Source: JBCCQH01 sp039024435 (GTDB lineage: Bacteria; Bacteroidota; Bacteroidia; J057; JADKCL01). From it: DNA of 14,214 bases. Under the pieces are notes generated by a model. That model was given only the letters and a program-made list of their open reading frames with translations, did not search any database and had not been told where the DNA came from. Of the stretch, positions 5,885 to 14,158 are shown piece after piece. The DNA lies in assembly GCA_039024435.1 (NCBI GenBank), contig JBCCQH010000147.1:1-14214 (forward strand), read 5' to 3'. Within the stretch, counting starts at the first letter, position 1. Each line of letters starts with the position of its first letter. The translations under genes and the position numbers were made by a program.

Positions 5885-8149
5885 TCATCCCTCGAAGGAA
5901 GTGCTAAAGGAGATCTCCTCCGCCGATTTGATCAGTTGCAGGGCAAATTGGGCCGGAGAAATCGGCGAATCGAGCTGCAAAGCAGTGGTCAGGTCGCTGA
6001 CCAGGCCACCGTTCTCGGCTACGATCTCCAGAACCCCCGCAGCATCCGACCGCGTGGGCAACGTGTAGTTCTCACCCAGCGGATTCAACTCTATGACCTC
6101 CCCCAAGCTCCCACTGACCGCCCGCAACTCAATCCCCCCATCATCCTCCGGTCCGATGCGCACGCCCTGCTTGGGCTCGGCCAGCGTCACCGTGTCCGGC
6201 ACCCCGAGAAACAGCACCAGCAGTACGTCCACCGACAGGCGTTCCATCCGGATAAACGCCAGCGCCTCGCCGTCCCGCTCGGCCTTGACGATCAGTCCCG
6301 GCCAGCCCGAAATCAGCTCCGAGCGAATCAACATCCCGGACAATTGTCCCGGATCCGGCGCCTCCGCGCTGCTCAATCCCCCAAACTGCGCCACCACCTG
6401 ATCCCGAATCGCCAGGCTCTCCAATTGCACCGCATCGTCGATGACTTCGCGCAGCACATTGTTGATCAGGTCGTCCTTCGTAGACTGCACCCCGAGGCTG
6501 ATTGCTCCGTCCACCAAACAATCGGTCCAGTTGCGGTCCAGGTAAAAGAAACGGAGTGATTCTACCGGCAGCAGTCTTTGGTCGGGCACCAAGTGATCAA
6601 ACGGAATCCCGTACAACAGCTTCATCCGGGCCAGCCGAGCCGCAATCGGCAACAGGTCCTGATCAAGGATACTTTGCAGGTAGGTCTGCACCGGAGGCTG
6701 GGCGAAAAAAGCCTCAGTTTCCGCGTAAACGTTGCTTTCGGAATCGCCCCCATCACTGCCGGAACTCACCGGGCTATCGGGAACCGGAAAGACAAACAGG
6801 TCATTGAGGGTCACCCCGAGGTCATCCGCCACGAGCTGGTTGAAAGCATCCCGAAAGGTGCCGTCCTGCTCCAGGTTCGTCAGATCACTGAGGCTTCCTC
6901 CGGCATCGATTTGGTCCTTGAGCTGGGTGAGCAAAGTAGTCGCCCGTCGCCGCAGGTCCAGCATCATCGGACCGAAACTCCCGTCCGCCAGGGCCAGCGC
7001 CCGCCCGAGCGACCAGGCCGCCGCATAACTGTGGTCAAACAGCCCTACAGCCTCGTCAAAAATCATCGCCGAGGCCGCCGAGGGAAAGTTCGGCGCGGCG
7101 GGATCGCGCGGCAAGTCAGGGGCAATCACCGGACTGAAGGGCCCCCGAAAGAAAGCCGGCGTGATCTCGCCGCTTGGCGTCTCCCAATTCAAGGGCAAAT
7201 AGCCATCCGCCAGGCGGTCCAGCACAGCCTCCTCGGCGGCAGAAGGATTGTTGGGGGCCGCCACCGAAAGCCGAAACAGCAGTCCATCTTCCTCCGCATT
7301 GCCCTGGGCAGCAAAATTTTCCACCAATTCTTTGAAGGTCTCCCCCTCGACCGGCAGCGAGTTCACCGACCAGTCGTAGAGCGACACCAGTTGCACGGTC
7401 TGGACGTCCGCTGCGATGGTGCCGTCCAGCGCGTCGGCGAAGCCTTCCAGCGAAACGAGGTGGAGAAAATACTTCGTTCCGCCGGTTTCGGCCTGGAGGA
7501 GGCGATTGCCCGTGACCACGGCAAACCATTCCGGCTCCTCGTGGCCGGTCGCGACCTGGTCACTCACGTCCACTTCCCGCACGTGGGCCAGGTACGCCAA
7601 TTCGTCTACCGTCGGCACTACTGCCTGGAAAGTCGCCTTGGAGAGTTCAAGGTAGTCGATGCCCTGATTCAAGACCGCGGCGTCGACCTCGTCCCGGGCA
7701 ATATCGGGGCGCAAGACCCCAGAAACCTCGTTCAGGAAATCGTCGACGGTGGTCCGGGTGAGGGGACGGTCCCGCCCCTCGGGAAGGGTTACTTCGTCTG
7801 CCCGCAGCACCAAAAGCGCCAGCCAGGGCAGGTCAGGATCTTCCGTCTTCAGGAAGCGTTCCCAGGGCAATACGCGGTTTTCCAGCACCACGTAGGGCAG
7901 ATTGGTGCCGTAGACCGCACTGGTATTGGGGGGGGGAAACGCCTGGTGGATTTCCCCCGGCGGCAACTGAAATTGCGGTGCACGCACCACAAAATCTTGG
8001 GTGGCCGCAGTGTCAAAATAGTTGCCCGTATCCAGGTCATTGATCCCGGAGGCAAGGCGAATGGTATACCGATCCGCTTCGATGGCGGGCAAGTAGTTGT
8101 CGTAAAAGGCAAGGTCGCCCGGATTGAGATTTTGATTCGTGGTTGACAT
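5885..8149 (-). CDS. Large conserved protein of unknown function (754 residues)
   Basis: No function is recognised, but many motifs look constrained. In order they are: LPPGEIHQAFPPPNT (about 63-76), VLENRVLPWERF (88-99), PWLALLVL (about 107-114), FAVVTGNRLL and FLHLVSLEGF (about 210-240), a FFRGPFSPV motif (about 330), YAAAWSLGRALAL (about 375), LLPVESLRFFYLDRNW (about 530), a SELISGWPGL motif (about 615) and a C-terminal SPAQFALQLIK helix. I recall this motif series from hypothetical proteins found near DUF6603 proteins, without a search. No signal peptide or membrane helix is visible. ATG 8149 is preferred: a TTG at 8179 would overlap the upstream TGA, while the ATG leaves a 26-base gap and begins a normal N-terminus. 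Codons 72-74 are a run of nine C that could slip. It lies between the other two giant genes, suggesting joint expression and perhaps one complex. Confidence 0.88.
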   Translation of the reverse strand: MSTTNQNLNPGDLAFYDNYLPAIEADRYTIRLASGINDLDTGNYFDTAATQDFVVRAPQFQLPPGEIHQAFPPPNTSAVYGTNLPYVVLENRVLPWERFLKTEDPDLPWLALLVLRADEVTLPEGRDRPLTRTTVDDFLNEVSGVLRPDIARDEVDAAVLNQGIDYLELSKATFQAVVPTVDELAYLAHVREVDVSDQVATGHEEPEWFAVVTGNRLLQAETGGTKYFLHLVSLEGFADALDGTIAADVQTVQLVSLYDWSVNSLPVEGETFKELVENFAAQGNAEEDGLLFRLSVAAPNNPSAAEEAVLDRLADGYLPLNWETPSGEITPAFFRGPFSPVIAPDLPRDPAAPNFPSAASAMIFDEAVGLFDHSYAAAWSLGRALALADGSFGPMMLDLRRRATTLLTQLKDQIDAGGSLSDLTNLEQDGTFRDAFNQLVADDLGVTLNDLFVFPVPDSPVSSGSDGGDSESNVYAETEAFFAQPPVQTYLQSILDQDLLPIAARLARMKLLYGIPFDHLVPDQRLLPVESLRFFYLDRNWTDCLVDGAISLGVQSTKDDLINNVLREVIDDAVQLESLAIRDQVVAQFGGLSSAEAPDPGQLSGMLIRSELISGWPGLIVKAERDGEALAFIRMERLSVDVLLVLFLGVPDTVTLAEPKQGVRIGPEDDGGIELRAVSGSLGEVIELNPLGENYTLPTRSDAAGVLEIVAENGGLVSDLTTALQLDSPISPAQFALQLIKSAEEISFSTSFEG
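7928..7936 (-). repeat. Nine-base homopolymer (C9 in the coding strand) inside the 754-residue protein gene
   Basis: Nine consecutive G on the plus strand encode Pro72-Pro74 of the 754-residue protein. Tracts this long can gain or lose a base during replication and would then truncate the protein early. The frame is intact here and the Pro triplet lies in a conserved-looking motif. The run may be only codon choice (CCC three times) or a phase-variable switch. Confidence 0.6.
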
Positions 8150-8175
8150 AATCGAGTGGTTCAGGTTGGTAAGGA

Positions 8176-11100
8176 TCAAGTTGTGATTTCCGATACTGCG
8201 GTGCCGGGCACAAGCAGGGGTTCGTCGGCGAAGAGTTCCCCGGCGAGGCTGGCAAATTGAAAGAGGGGGCTGTCGCCCAGCGTGGTGCCCAGCAGGGACT
8301 CCACCGCTTGCACGACGCCTTTGCGGTCCTGGATACGCTCGCCGTCCGCGAGTTCGGCGATCTTGGCGATGGTCGATTCACTCACTTCCGGTGGATCATT
8401 GCTAGCGATGCTCGCGTCCAGGGGCAAGGTGCTACCGGGAAGTGGAGTGCTCGCCAAAATGCTGCCGGGAACCGGACCGATTCCGTGGCCCAGGGCCGGT
8501 TGCGGGGCTCGCAAGCGGAACCCGATGAATTGATCTGCAATCAGTTGTTGGTCGCCCGCATCCAGTTCATCGTTGCTGCCACTGCCCCAGAGCGCCTTGG
8601 GGACCGATTGCTGCACCGCTTCGATGGTCCAGGGGCGCTCCGTGTCGGCGAGGTCGATTTCATCGTCCTGGCTGTTCCAAAGCGAAATCCGCTGCGAGGA
8701 AATCAGGTCGGTTTTTTGCATGGGGCGAATGTTGAGGCTGTCACCGGTCAAAAGATTGAACGGGCTGCCTTCCCCGACGTCCAGCTGCGAGGCGGGTATG
8801 GCGCTGCGGGTTTCAAAGCTGAAGTTGCCCGGACGCGCCACCCAGAATTCATCCTTGCCGGAAGGATCGGCCGACTGGCCACTGAGCGCGTTGAATTTGA
8901 CCGCATCCTCGGGTGCGGGCAGCATCTCGGAGAAGGTCGGCCAGTCCTGCACGGCGGCCTGGTCCTCCAGATCGGCCCCGAACTCTACCTTGATGGTGAC
9001 GACCCACCAGTGGACCTTGACCTTGCCCCCGGTGGGCGGTCCCCACAATTTGAGGTCGGCCCCCAGCTCCACCTTGAAGGTTTTGTGGATGAATCCTACC
9101 TTGAGCTTGTAGGAAGCCCCAATCGAGATGCCTATTTCGGCGATGAAGCGGAATGGATTCCACCAGACGATGATATCGGCGTAGGCTTTGAACCAGGCCT
9201 TGAGTTTTTTGTGCTCGTACTTCGCGTCCAGCAATCCCCCCGCCATCAGCGCCGAGGGCGTGAGCGCATAGTAAGCTTCCCCGGTGATGCTGATCCGGGA
9301 GTCCAGGTTCCAGTTGAAGCCCAGCCGCGGCACCTGCGGGTACCAGGACGGCGGCTTGAAATAGGGACTGTAACCCCCGAGGGTGATGACAAAGTCTCCC
9401 GCCTGGGGACTGTCCCCGTACCAGAAGTACATCGCGTAGCCCCCCGTGAGTTTACAAGCCTGGTCCAGCAAAAACGAGTTGTCCGACAGTTGCGCCTGAA
9501 AGGACACTACACCTTCGCTCGGGGCAAATACTGCTTCCAATTCCAGCTCGACGTAGGCGTAGGTCTTGCTGCCGGTCTTGGGGAAGCGGGCCTTGCTCAG
9601 GCCGATGATCGCCACCTTGAGGTCGGAGCCGAAAGTCGCCGCGACCACGGCGGTCGAGTTGACCAGCCCAAAGGTGCTGAACTCAAGGCCCGCGGCCAGC
9701 CAGCCGTCGCCCACCTGCGGGGTGATCCAGGGATTGCCGGTATCGGCCCCCAGGACATTGTCCAGTACGTCGAGCGGATTGGGATTGGTGCCCCCGAGGA
9801 CATTGACGTTGCTGAGGCCCTGGACAAAGGGGAAATCCGCCACTTCGTCGATGGCCGGGATGCGCAACTGGCTGTTGTAACCGAATCCGCCGACCAGGCC
9901 GGTGATGAAAAAGTAAGGGGGGCCACCGAGGGGTTCCCGCACGTCGGCAAACACGAACAGCGAGGTCTGCCCGTAGACTTGGGCGTAGGCGCCGATGGCA
10001 CTCAGGCTCAGGTTGCCCGCCCGCGCGATCAGAGCTCCGGCAAATTCGAAGTCGGCCGGAGCTTGGGGCGGATCTTGCTTGAGCAGCGCTCCCGCCACTT
10101 CCAGGGAAGGATTGCTGTACTCCAATCCGAGTCCGGAAAAGCTAAAGGTCGGCACGAAACTGTCGAGTGGCACCTCGGCGGAAAGCCCCTCTACCGAAAG
10201 GCTGAGGCCCCCCAATTGCAGGGCGCCGTCGAGCTCAAATTTGAGCGCCCCGTCTTCGTAGCGGAAGCCCACCCGCGTAAAGCTGACCGGGCCGAATTTC
10301 TTTTGGACCTTGAACCAGGTCGTACCGTCGGGGGCCGAGCTGTCGGGCACCTGGACCGCGGATTTGTCGCCCTGCACGGGCTGCGGTTGGATGGTGGCCG
10401 CTTCGGGTACGGTGCTGCTCCCATCCCCACCCGAACCGAGGGAGATCGGAATCTGGTCCCCACCGAAATCGAGCAGAAGGGAGAAGCCCAAGCCGGCGGA
10501 AATGCCCTGGGCGGGGATCAGGGGGAAGCCTTCTCCGGCCACGGAGGTATTGATCTGGGCGGCGAGATCGCCGCTGATCGCCTGGGAGCTGAGGTAAAAT
10601 TGCAGTTCGCTGACCGCCAGTTTTTCCTCGTCGGAGAGCGTTTTGTCGATCAGAGGCAGGTTGCTCAGATCGATGTCCCGGTCGATGGCCAGGCCAAAGA
10701 AATAGACGGGATCACCGGCATTCGGGTCGTAAACGAAAATGGCGTTGCCGTAGTTGGCGGAACTGGCGGCAATCGTCAATTCGCCCGAATCAAAATCGTA
10801 GGTCAGCCCGATGGCGTCCAGCGCCAGGTCCAGATTCTCGGGAATGCTCACCCCCTGGACCCCCACCAAATCAAACAGGTCTTGCAATTGCAAGTAGCTG
10901 TCCTCGGAAAGCGCCTGCCAGTTGGCTTCCAGGATGTCGAAATCACTGCCCAATTCCAGGGAAGCCTGGAAGTAGTTTTCGCCCAGCAAAATGCCCCCAA
11001 ACAAGAAGTAACTCAAATTGCTCCCGTCCGAATTCACTTCGATGTTGAAGGAACCGGTTACGGTCTGCGATGCGAGGGTAAAGTCGATTTCGAGCTCCGA

Positions 11101-12477
11101 ATTGCCGAAAAGGGTGTACTGGAGATTGCCATCGGACTCGCTGAAGAGGGCGGAGAATTCGGTAAAGGTCAGTTCGATTCCGTCGGGCGCTTTGACCGCA
11201 GTACCGGAAAGTTCCTGAAGCAGGGTACCCAAAGGAACCTCGCCGACAAACTCACCGCTGACGTTCAGGCTGTCCCCATCGACCGAGATTTGCAGTTTGA
11301 ATCCCCCTTCAAAAAGGTCGGAATTCAGGTCGAGTAAGGCTTCGAAGTAGGCCGAGGTAAACGATTGCGTCGTCCCGCCCAGGCTGCTGAAGTGGTCCAC
11401 GATCAAATCGAGGTCGGTCACGTCCAGGGAGCCAAACGACCAGGTATCGGTGGTCCCGACGCGCAGGGAAAAAGCGTCGGGCGCCAAATTCTGGTCGAGT
11501 CCCAAGCTGAAGCCTTTCAGCCCGATGCTCCCGAAAAGATCGGCCAAGGCGTCGGGCAGGAGGTCGTTCAGACCACCCGCCCCGGCGGTCCAGTCCGCCA
11601 GGTCCCCCAAGGTGAGCGCACTGGCTTCAGTTTCGGGCACGAGAAAGAAGCGGTTGAGTCCCAGACCGGAAATCAGCGGCGTATAAAATTCGTAGCTGAT
11701 CGGATCGCCGCCGTCCCGATCAAGTTCCAGATCGGCGGCCACACTGAAGATCGCGCCCTGAGTGGGGTCCCCCTGGGGAATTTCCAGTTGGAGGCGGGGG
11801 GCGCTGAGGGTGAAGTTGGCGATGCTCAGGACGCTTTCCTCAAGCGCGGCCTGCAGGCGCATCTGGGGCAGGGGCGCCAGCACGGTGGTGCCTTGAAAGG
11901 TAAAGTCAAATCCGGGCGTGATCGGACCATAAAATGGCAAGGCGCTTGCGGGCAGCACATCCGCGATCAGGGCCGGAATCCCGACGGAGTCGGGATCGAG
12001 CAGGGCGGCGAAGTTCATCCCCGGCACCAGCGATATCGGGTTCGCTCCTGGTCCGGCGTAGTTCTCAATGGCCCCGGTAGTGTACACAAAAGTGGGGGAA
12101 TCCAAGGCCAGATCGCCGAAGGGATCCGCCGGCAGGTAGGGGAAAGACTGCGGGAAGGTCCAGCCGGCGCCGGGGTCGATTTCCAAGCGGAGGGACTGCA
12201 CCACGTCGTTTTCGTGGGTGATTTCCACGGAGATCGTGACCGGATCGGTGAGGCCCAGAATTCCGGCAGCGGTCCCGGAAAAGGTGATCGCGTTGCCGCT
12301 TTGGTCGAGGTCACCGCTGGGATCAATCGTCAGCGGTCCGGGGTCGAGGAGCAAAGCGCGTTTCAGGTCATCGTCAAAGCTTTCGGAAAGGGCCGAAAGT
12401 GGCGGGAGGTCGGTAGTGGAGAGAGCAATGGGGTTCCCTTGATCATGGAGCTGATCAAAAATTGAAGGATTCGACAC
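8176..12477 (-). CDS. Giant DUF6603-domain protein (1433 residues)
   Basis: This is the largest gene. Residues of about 720-1165 match what I remember of DUF6603: a GLVGGFGYNSQLRIP motif near 855-870 followed by DEVADFPFVQGL, then GDFVITLGGYSP, VPRLGFNWNLDSRISI, YYALTPSALMAGG, KAWFKAYAD, LWGPPTGGKVKVHWWV. The domain is uncharacterised and predicted almost wholly beta. Residues 1 to about 680 hold repeated beta-rich modules, each opening with a short Leu-rich helix near 310, 415 and 528. A Pro/Gln/Ser-rich linker (about 683-716) precedes the domain. The C-terminal part has VPKALWG near 1294. No signal peptide or membrane helix is seen. The start is GTG at 12477, because an in-frame TAA at 12484-12486 rules out an earlier start and the next Met is far inside. 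It begins 16 bases after the nuclease gene. Function is unknown; a large scaffold, a secreted structural protein or a hydrophobic-groove protein are all guesses. Confidence 0.9.
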   Translation of the reverse strand: MSNPSIFDQLHDQGNPIALSTTDLPPLSALSESFDDDLKRALLLDPGPLTIDPSGDLDQSGNAITFSGTAAGILGLTDPVTISVEITHENDVVQSLRLEIDPGAGWTFPQSFPYLPADPFGDLALDSPTFVYTTGAIENYAGPGANPISLVPGMNFAALLDPDSVGIPALIADVLPASALPFYGPITPGFDFTFQGTTVLAPLPQMRLQAALEESVLSIANFTLSAPRLQLEIPQGDPTQGAIFSVAADLELDRDGGDPISYEFYTPLISGLGLNRFFLVPETEASALTLGDLADWTAGAGGLNDLLPDALADLFGSIGLKGFSLGLDQNLAPDAFSLRVGTTDTWSFGSLDVTDLDLIVDHFSSLGGTTQSFTSAYFEALLDLNSDLFEGGFKLQISVDGDSLNVSGEFVGEVPLGTLLQELSGTAVKAPDGIELTFTEFSALFSESDGNLQYTLFGNSELEIDFTLASQTVTGSFNIEVNSDGSNLSYFLFGGILLGENYFQASLELGSDFDILEANWQALSEDSYLQLQDLFDLVGVQGVSIPENLDLALDAIGLTYDFDSGELTIAASSANYGNAIFVYDPNAGDPVYFFGLAIDRDIDLSNLPLIDKTLSDEEKLAVSELQFYLSSQAISGDLAAQINTSVAGEGFPLIPAQGISAGLGFSLLLDFGGDQIPISLGSGGDGSSTVPEAATIQPQPVQGDKSAVQVPDSSAPDGTTWFKVQKKFGPVSFTRVGFRYEDGALKFELDGALQLGGLSLSVEGLSAEVPLDSFVPTFSFSGLGLEYSNPSLEVAGALLKQDPPQAPADFEFAGALIARAGNLSLSAIGAYAQVYGQTSLFVFADVREPLGGPPYFFITGLVGGFGYNSQLRIPAIDEVADFPFVQGLSNVNVLGGTNPNPLDVLDNVLGADTGNPWITPQVGDGWLAAGLEFSTFGLVNSTAVVAATFGSDLKVAIIGLSKARFPKTGSKTYAYVELELEAVFAPSEGVVSFQAQLSDNSFLLDQACKLTGGYAMYFWYGDSPQAGDFVITLGGYSPYFKPPSWYPQVPRLGFNWNLDSRISITGEAYYALTPSALMAGGLLDAKYEHKKLKAWFKAYADIIVWWNPFRFIAEIGISIGASYKLKVGFIHKTFKVELGADLKLWGPPTGGKVKVHWWVVTIKVEFGADLEDQAAVQDWPTFSEMLPAPEDAVKFNALSGQSADPSGKDEFWVARPGNFSFETRSAIPASQLDVGEGSPFNLLTGDSLNIRPMQKTDLISSQRISLWNSQDDEIDLADTERPWTIEAVQQSVPKALWGSGSNDELDAGDQQLIADQFIGFRLRAPQPALGHGIGPVPGSILASTPLPGSTLPLDASIASNDPPEVSESTIAKIAELADGERIQDRKGVVQAVESLLGTTLGDSPLFQFASLAGELFADEPLLVPGTAVSEITT

Positions 12478-12493
12478 AGTTTGTTACTTGTTT

Positions 12494-14158
12494 TTAGACT
12501 TGGATGTGGATGGGGAGGTGGTCGCTGGTGCCACGGTAGATTTCATAGTTTGAATCACCGAGAAGTATCGCCAGCAATAAGATTTTGGCAAAGTACTCAT
12601 CGGTGAATAAAGAGCCTGCCCGGGACACTCCATCGGGCACTGGAACATCGTGGTCGATTTGCCTTGCATAAGGAAGAGTTCCCAAGTAGAACGGATCCAG
12701 TGCCGCATTGTGTGACAAACCGCTAACGTTTTGGTAGGGACTCCCAACAATTGGATTCATCACGGTAGCCGCGGTGTCCTGAGCACCCGCGAAATCAGCT
12801 CCGTACTTGACAAAGAAATTATCGTAGGAGCCTCGATAGATTACATTGGCTCGTTTCTGCTCCGAGGGAGTCGCTGGCAGCCCACTCCATTTGCCGAGAT
12901 AGCCAAATGCAGGGTAGGGCCCACCCGGGGAGTCTTGCGGTACTTGCAAAGTGTACCCTTCCGTTTTATCTGGTCCCTGATCACTCGGAACGGAGGTATT
13001 GAAGAAGTTTGCTCCCGATTCAATTTCACTTCCTTCACGACGTGACATCATCATGGTTAACGTATAAGGCCGCTTGGCCGCTTCTGGATAAACGTCTGGA
13101 TGGGAAACGTCTACAAAGGCTTCTTGAGGAACTACGTTGAAAGCGTGGATACCCGGGCTATATCCTTGCCGCAATAAGCCCAGATAGGGCCCACCGTTTT
13201 TCTGTCCAATATTGACGTTAAAATCACCCGCAATAACCGTTACCTCATTGTTTGCGGGCTCGAGATCATTGATCTTTGCAAGATTTTGTACCGCTCTTCT
13301 TGCCTTGCTGTCTTGCGCGGTATCGCCCGGCGTCGTGTGTACGGTATAAAGTTTAATGTTCTTAGCCGGACTGCCATCCGCCGGAGGATTTACCGGACAA
13401 AACGTTGCTAGAAAAGGAGTTCGACTCCTGGGAGGATTGATATCTTTTGATAACCTCGCCTTCTTTTGCGGTTGGGTTTCACTACTTGAGGACGGAATGG
13501 CCTGAGGCGTCCCGTAGGGAAAAAACAGGTCTTCTAATTGTAAGGGATCGGTTTTACTCACTTGCTTGTACCGATACCGGCCCGCAACTTTGTTTTCCAT
13601 GCGCCCAGCGTTATACTTCGCGTGACTTGGAATGGTTCGGTTTGAGAAATAGGGATTCAACTTATCGCTGTAGGCCGCAATGTCACTTCCCGCTGGAACC
13701 TGATTGATCGGGAAAGAACGGGACTTCTTGACCATCGCTGGATTCATTGGACTTGTCCAAACATTGGGCCCCGTGAAATACAGCTTTGAGCTGTCATAGA
13801 TGACCGCTACGCTCTCGCGCAAGCCTCCGGATCCGATTCGCAAAGGCGGGACCAACATCCAATGTTGATTCCCGGTTTCTTTGCGTATTTCGTCGATCAG
13901 CGTAATCAAGGCGCCTTTTAAACCCTCGTTCTGGATTAGCGTACCGTCCGGCTCCTTTTCTTTATCAGTTTGCACCTCGACGATTGAAATAATTTGCGGC
14001 TGAGCGGCTTTAATTACCGATAGAAAGTACTTCATGCGATGAGCCCCAATTATCTTTTTAGAAAATTTTTTCTGACCGAATTTCTCAATGTTCCAAAAAA
14101 CAATACTCGTACCGGGAGGCGAAGGGTTGGCAGCAGGTGTCGTTGTGGCATTTGTCAT
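12494..14158 (-). CDS. Endonuclease/exonuclease/phosphatase (DNase I-like) family protein
   Basis: This 554-residue protein has the EEP-fold metal-dependent phosphoesterase motifs in the right order: WNIE (22-25) with metal/substrate residues N23 and E25, IVEVQ with metal-binding E61, the catalytic-type His in VHTTPG (H274), GDFN (311-314, D312 and N314), a YDNFF segment near 445, and SDH (545-547) at the C-terminus. Members cleave phosphodiester or phosphomonoester bonds in DNA, RNA or phospholipids; the substrate cannot be read from sequence. It is longer than the usual 250-350 residues because of insertions between E61 and H274 (including a Ser/Pro/Lys-rich stretch near 195-220) and between GDFN and SDH. 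No signal peptide is seen, so it is probably cytoplasmic or exported by another route. ATG 14158 is preferred over an in-frame TTG at 14212. It is the first gene visible in the minus-strand operon, 16 bases ahead of the DUF6603 gene. Confidence 0.9.
   Translation of the reverse strand: MTNATTTPAANPSPPGTSIVFWNIEKFGQKKFSKKIIGAHRMKYFLSVIKAAQPQIISIVEVQTDKEKEPDGTLIQNEGLKGALITLIDEIRKETGNQHWMLVPPLRIGSGGLRESVAVIYDSSKLYFTGPNVWTSPMNPAMVKKSRSFPINQVPAGSDIAAYSDKLNPYFSNRTIPSHAKYNAGRMENKVAGRYRYKQVSKTDPLQLEDLFFPYGTPQAIPSSSSETQPQKKARLSKDINPPRSRTPFLATFCPVNPPADGSPAKNIKLYTVHTTPGDTAQDSKARRAVQNLAKINDLEPANNEVTVIAGDFNVNIGQKNGGPYLGLLRQGYSPGIHAFNVVPQEAFVDVSHPDVYPEAAKRPYTLTMMMSRREGSEIESGANFFNTSVPSDQGPDKTEGYTLQVPQDSPGGPYPAFGYLGKWSGLPATPSEQKRANVIYRGSYDNFFVKYGADFAGAQDTAATVMNPIVGSPYQNVSGLSHNAALDPFYLGTLPYARQIDHDVPVPDGVSRAGSLFTDEYFAKILLLAILLGDSNYEIYRGTSDHLPIHIQV

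Noticed and set aside
4766..6559. A 597-codon plus-strand open frame spanning parts of two giant genes
   Set aside because: It crosses the gap between two convincing minus-strand genes and has shadow-type composition, so it is not a separate gene.
6578..8146. A 522-codon plus-strand open frame
   Set aside because: It is antisense to the 754-residue gene, rich in Arg/Gly/His/Gln, and has no start context or domain.
8257..11337. A 1026-codon open frame on the plus strand
   Set aside because: It lies wholly antisense to the DUF6603 gene. Its translation is biased to Gly, Arg, Gln and His with no folded-looking motifs, while the opposite strand carries clear conserved motifs. Such antisense frames are common in GC-rich genes.
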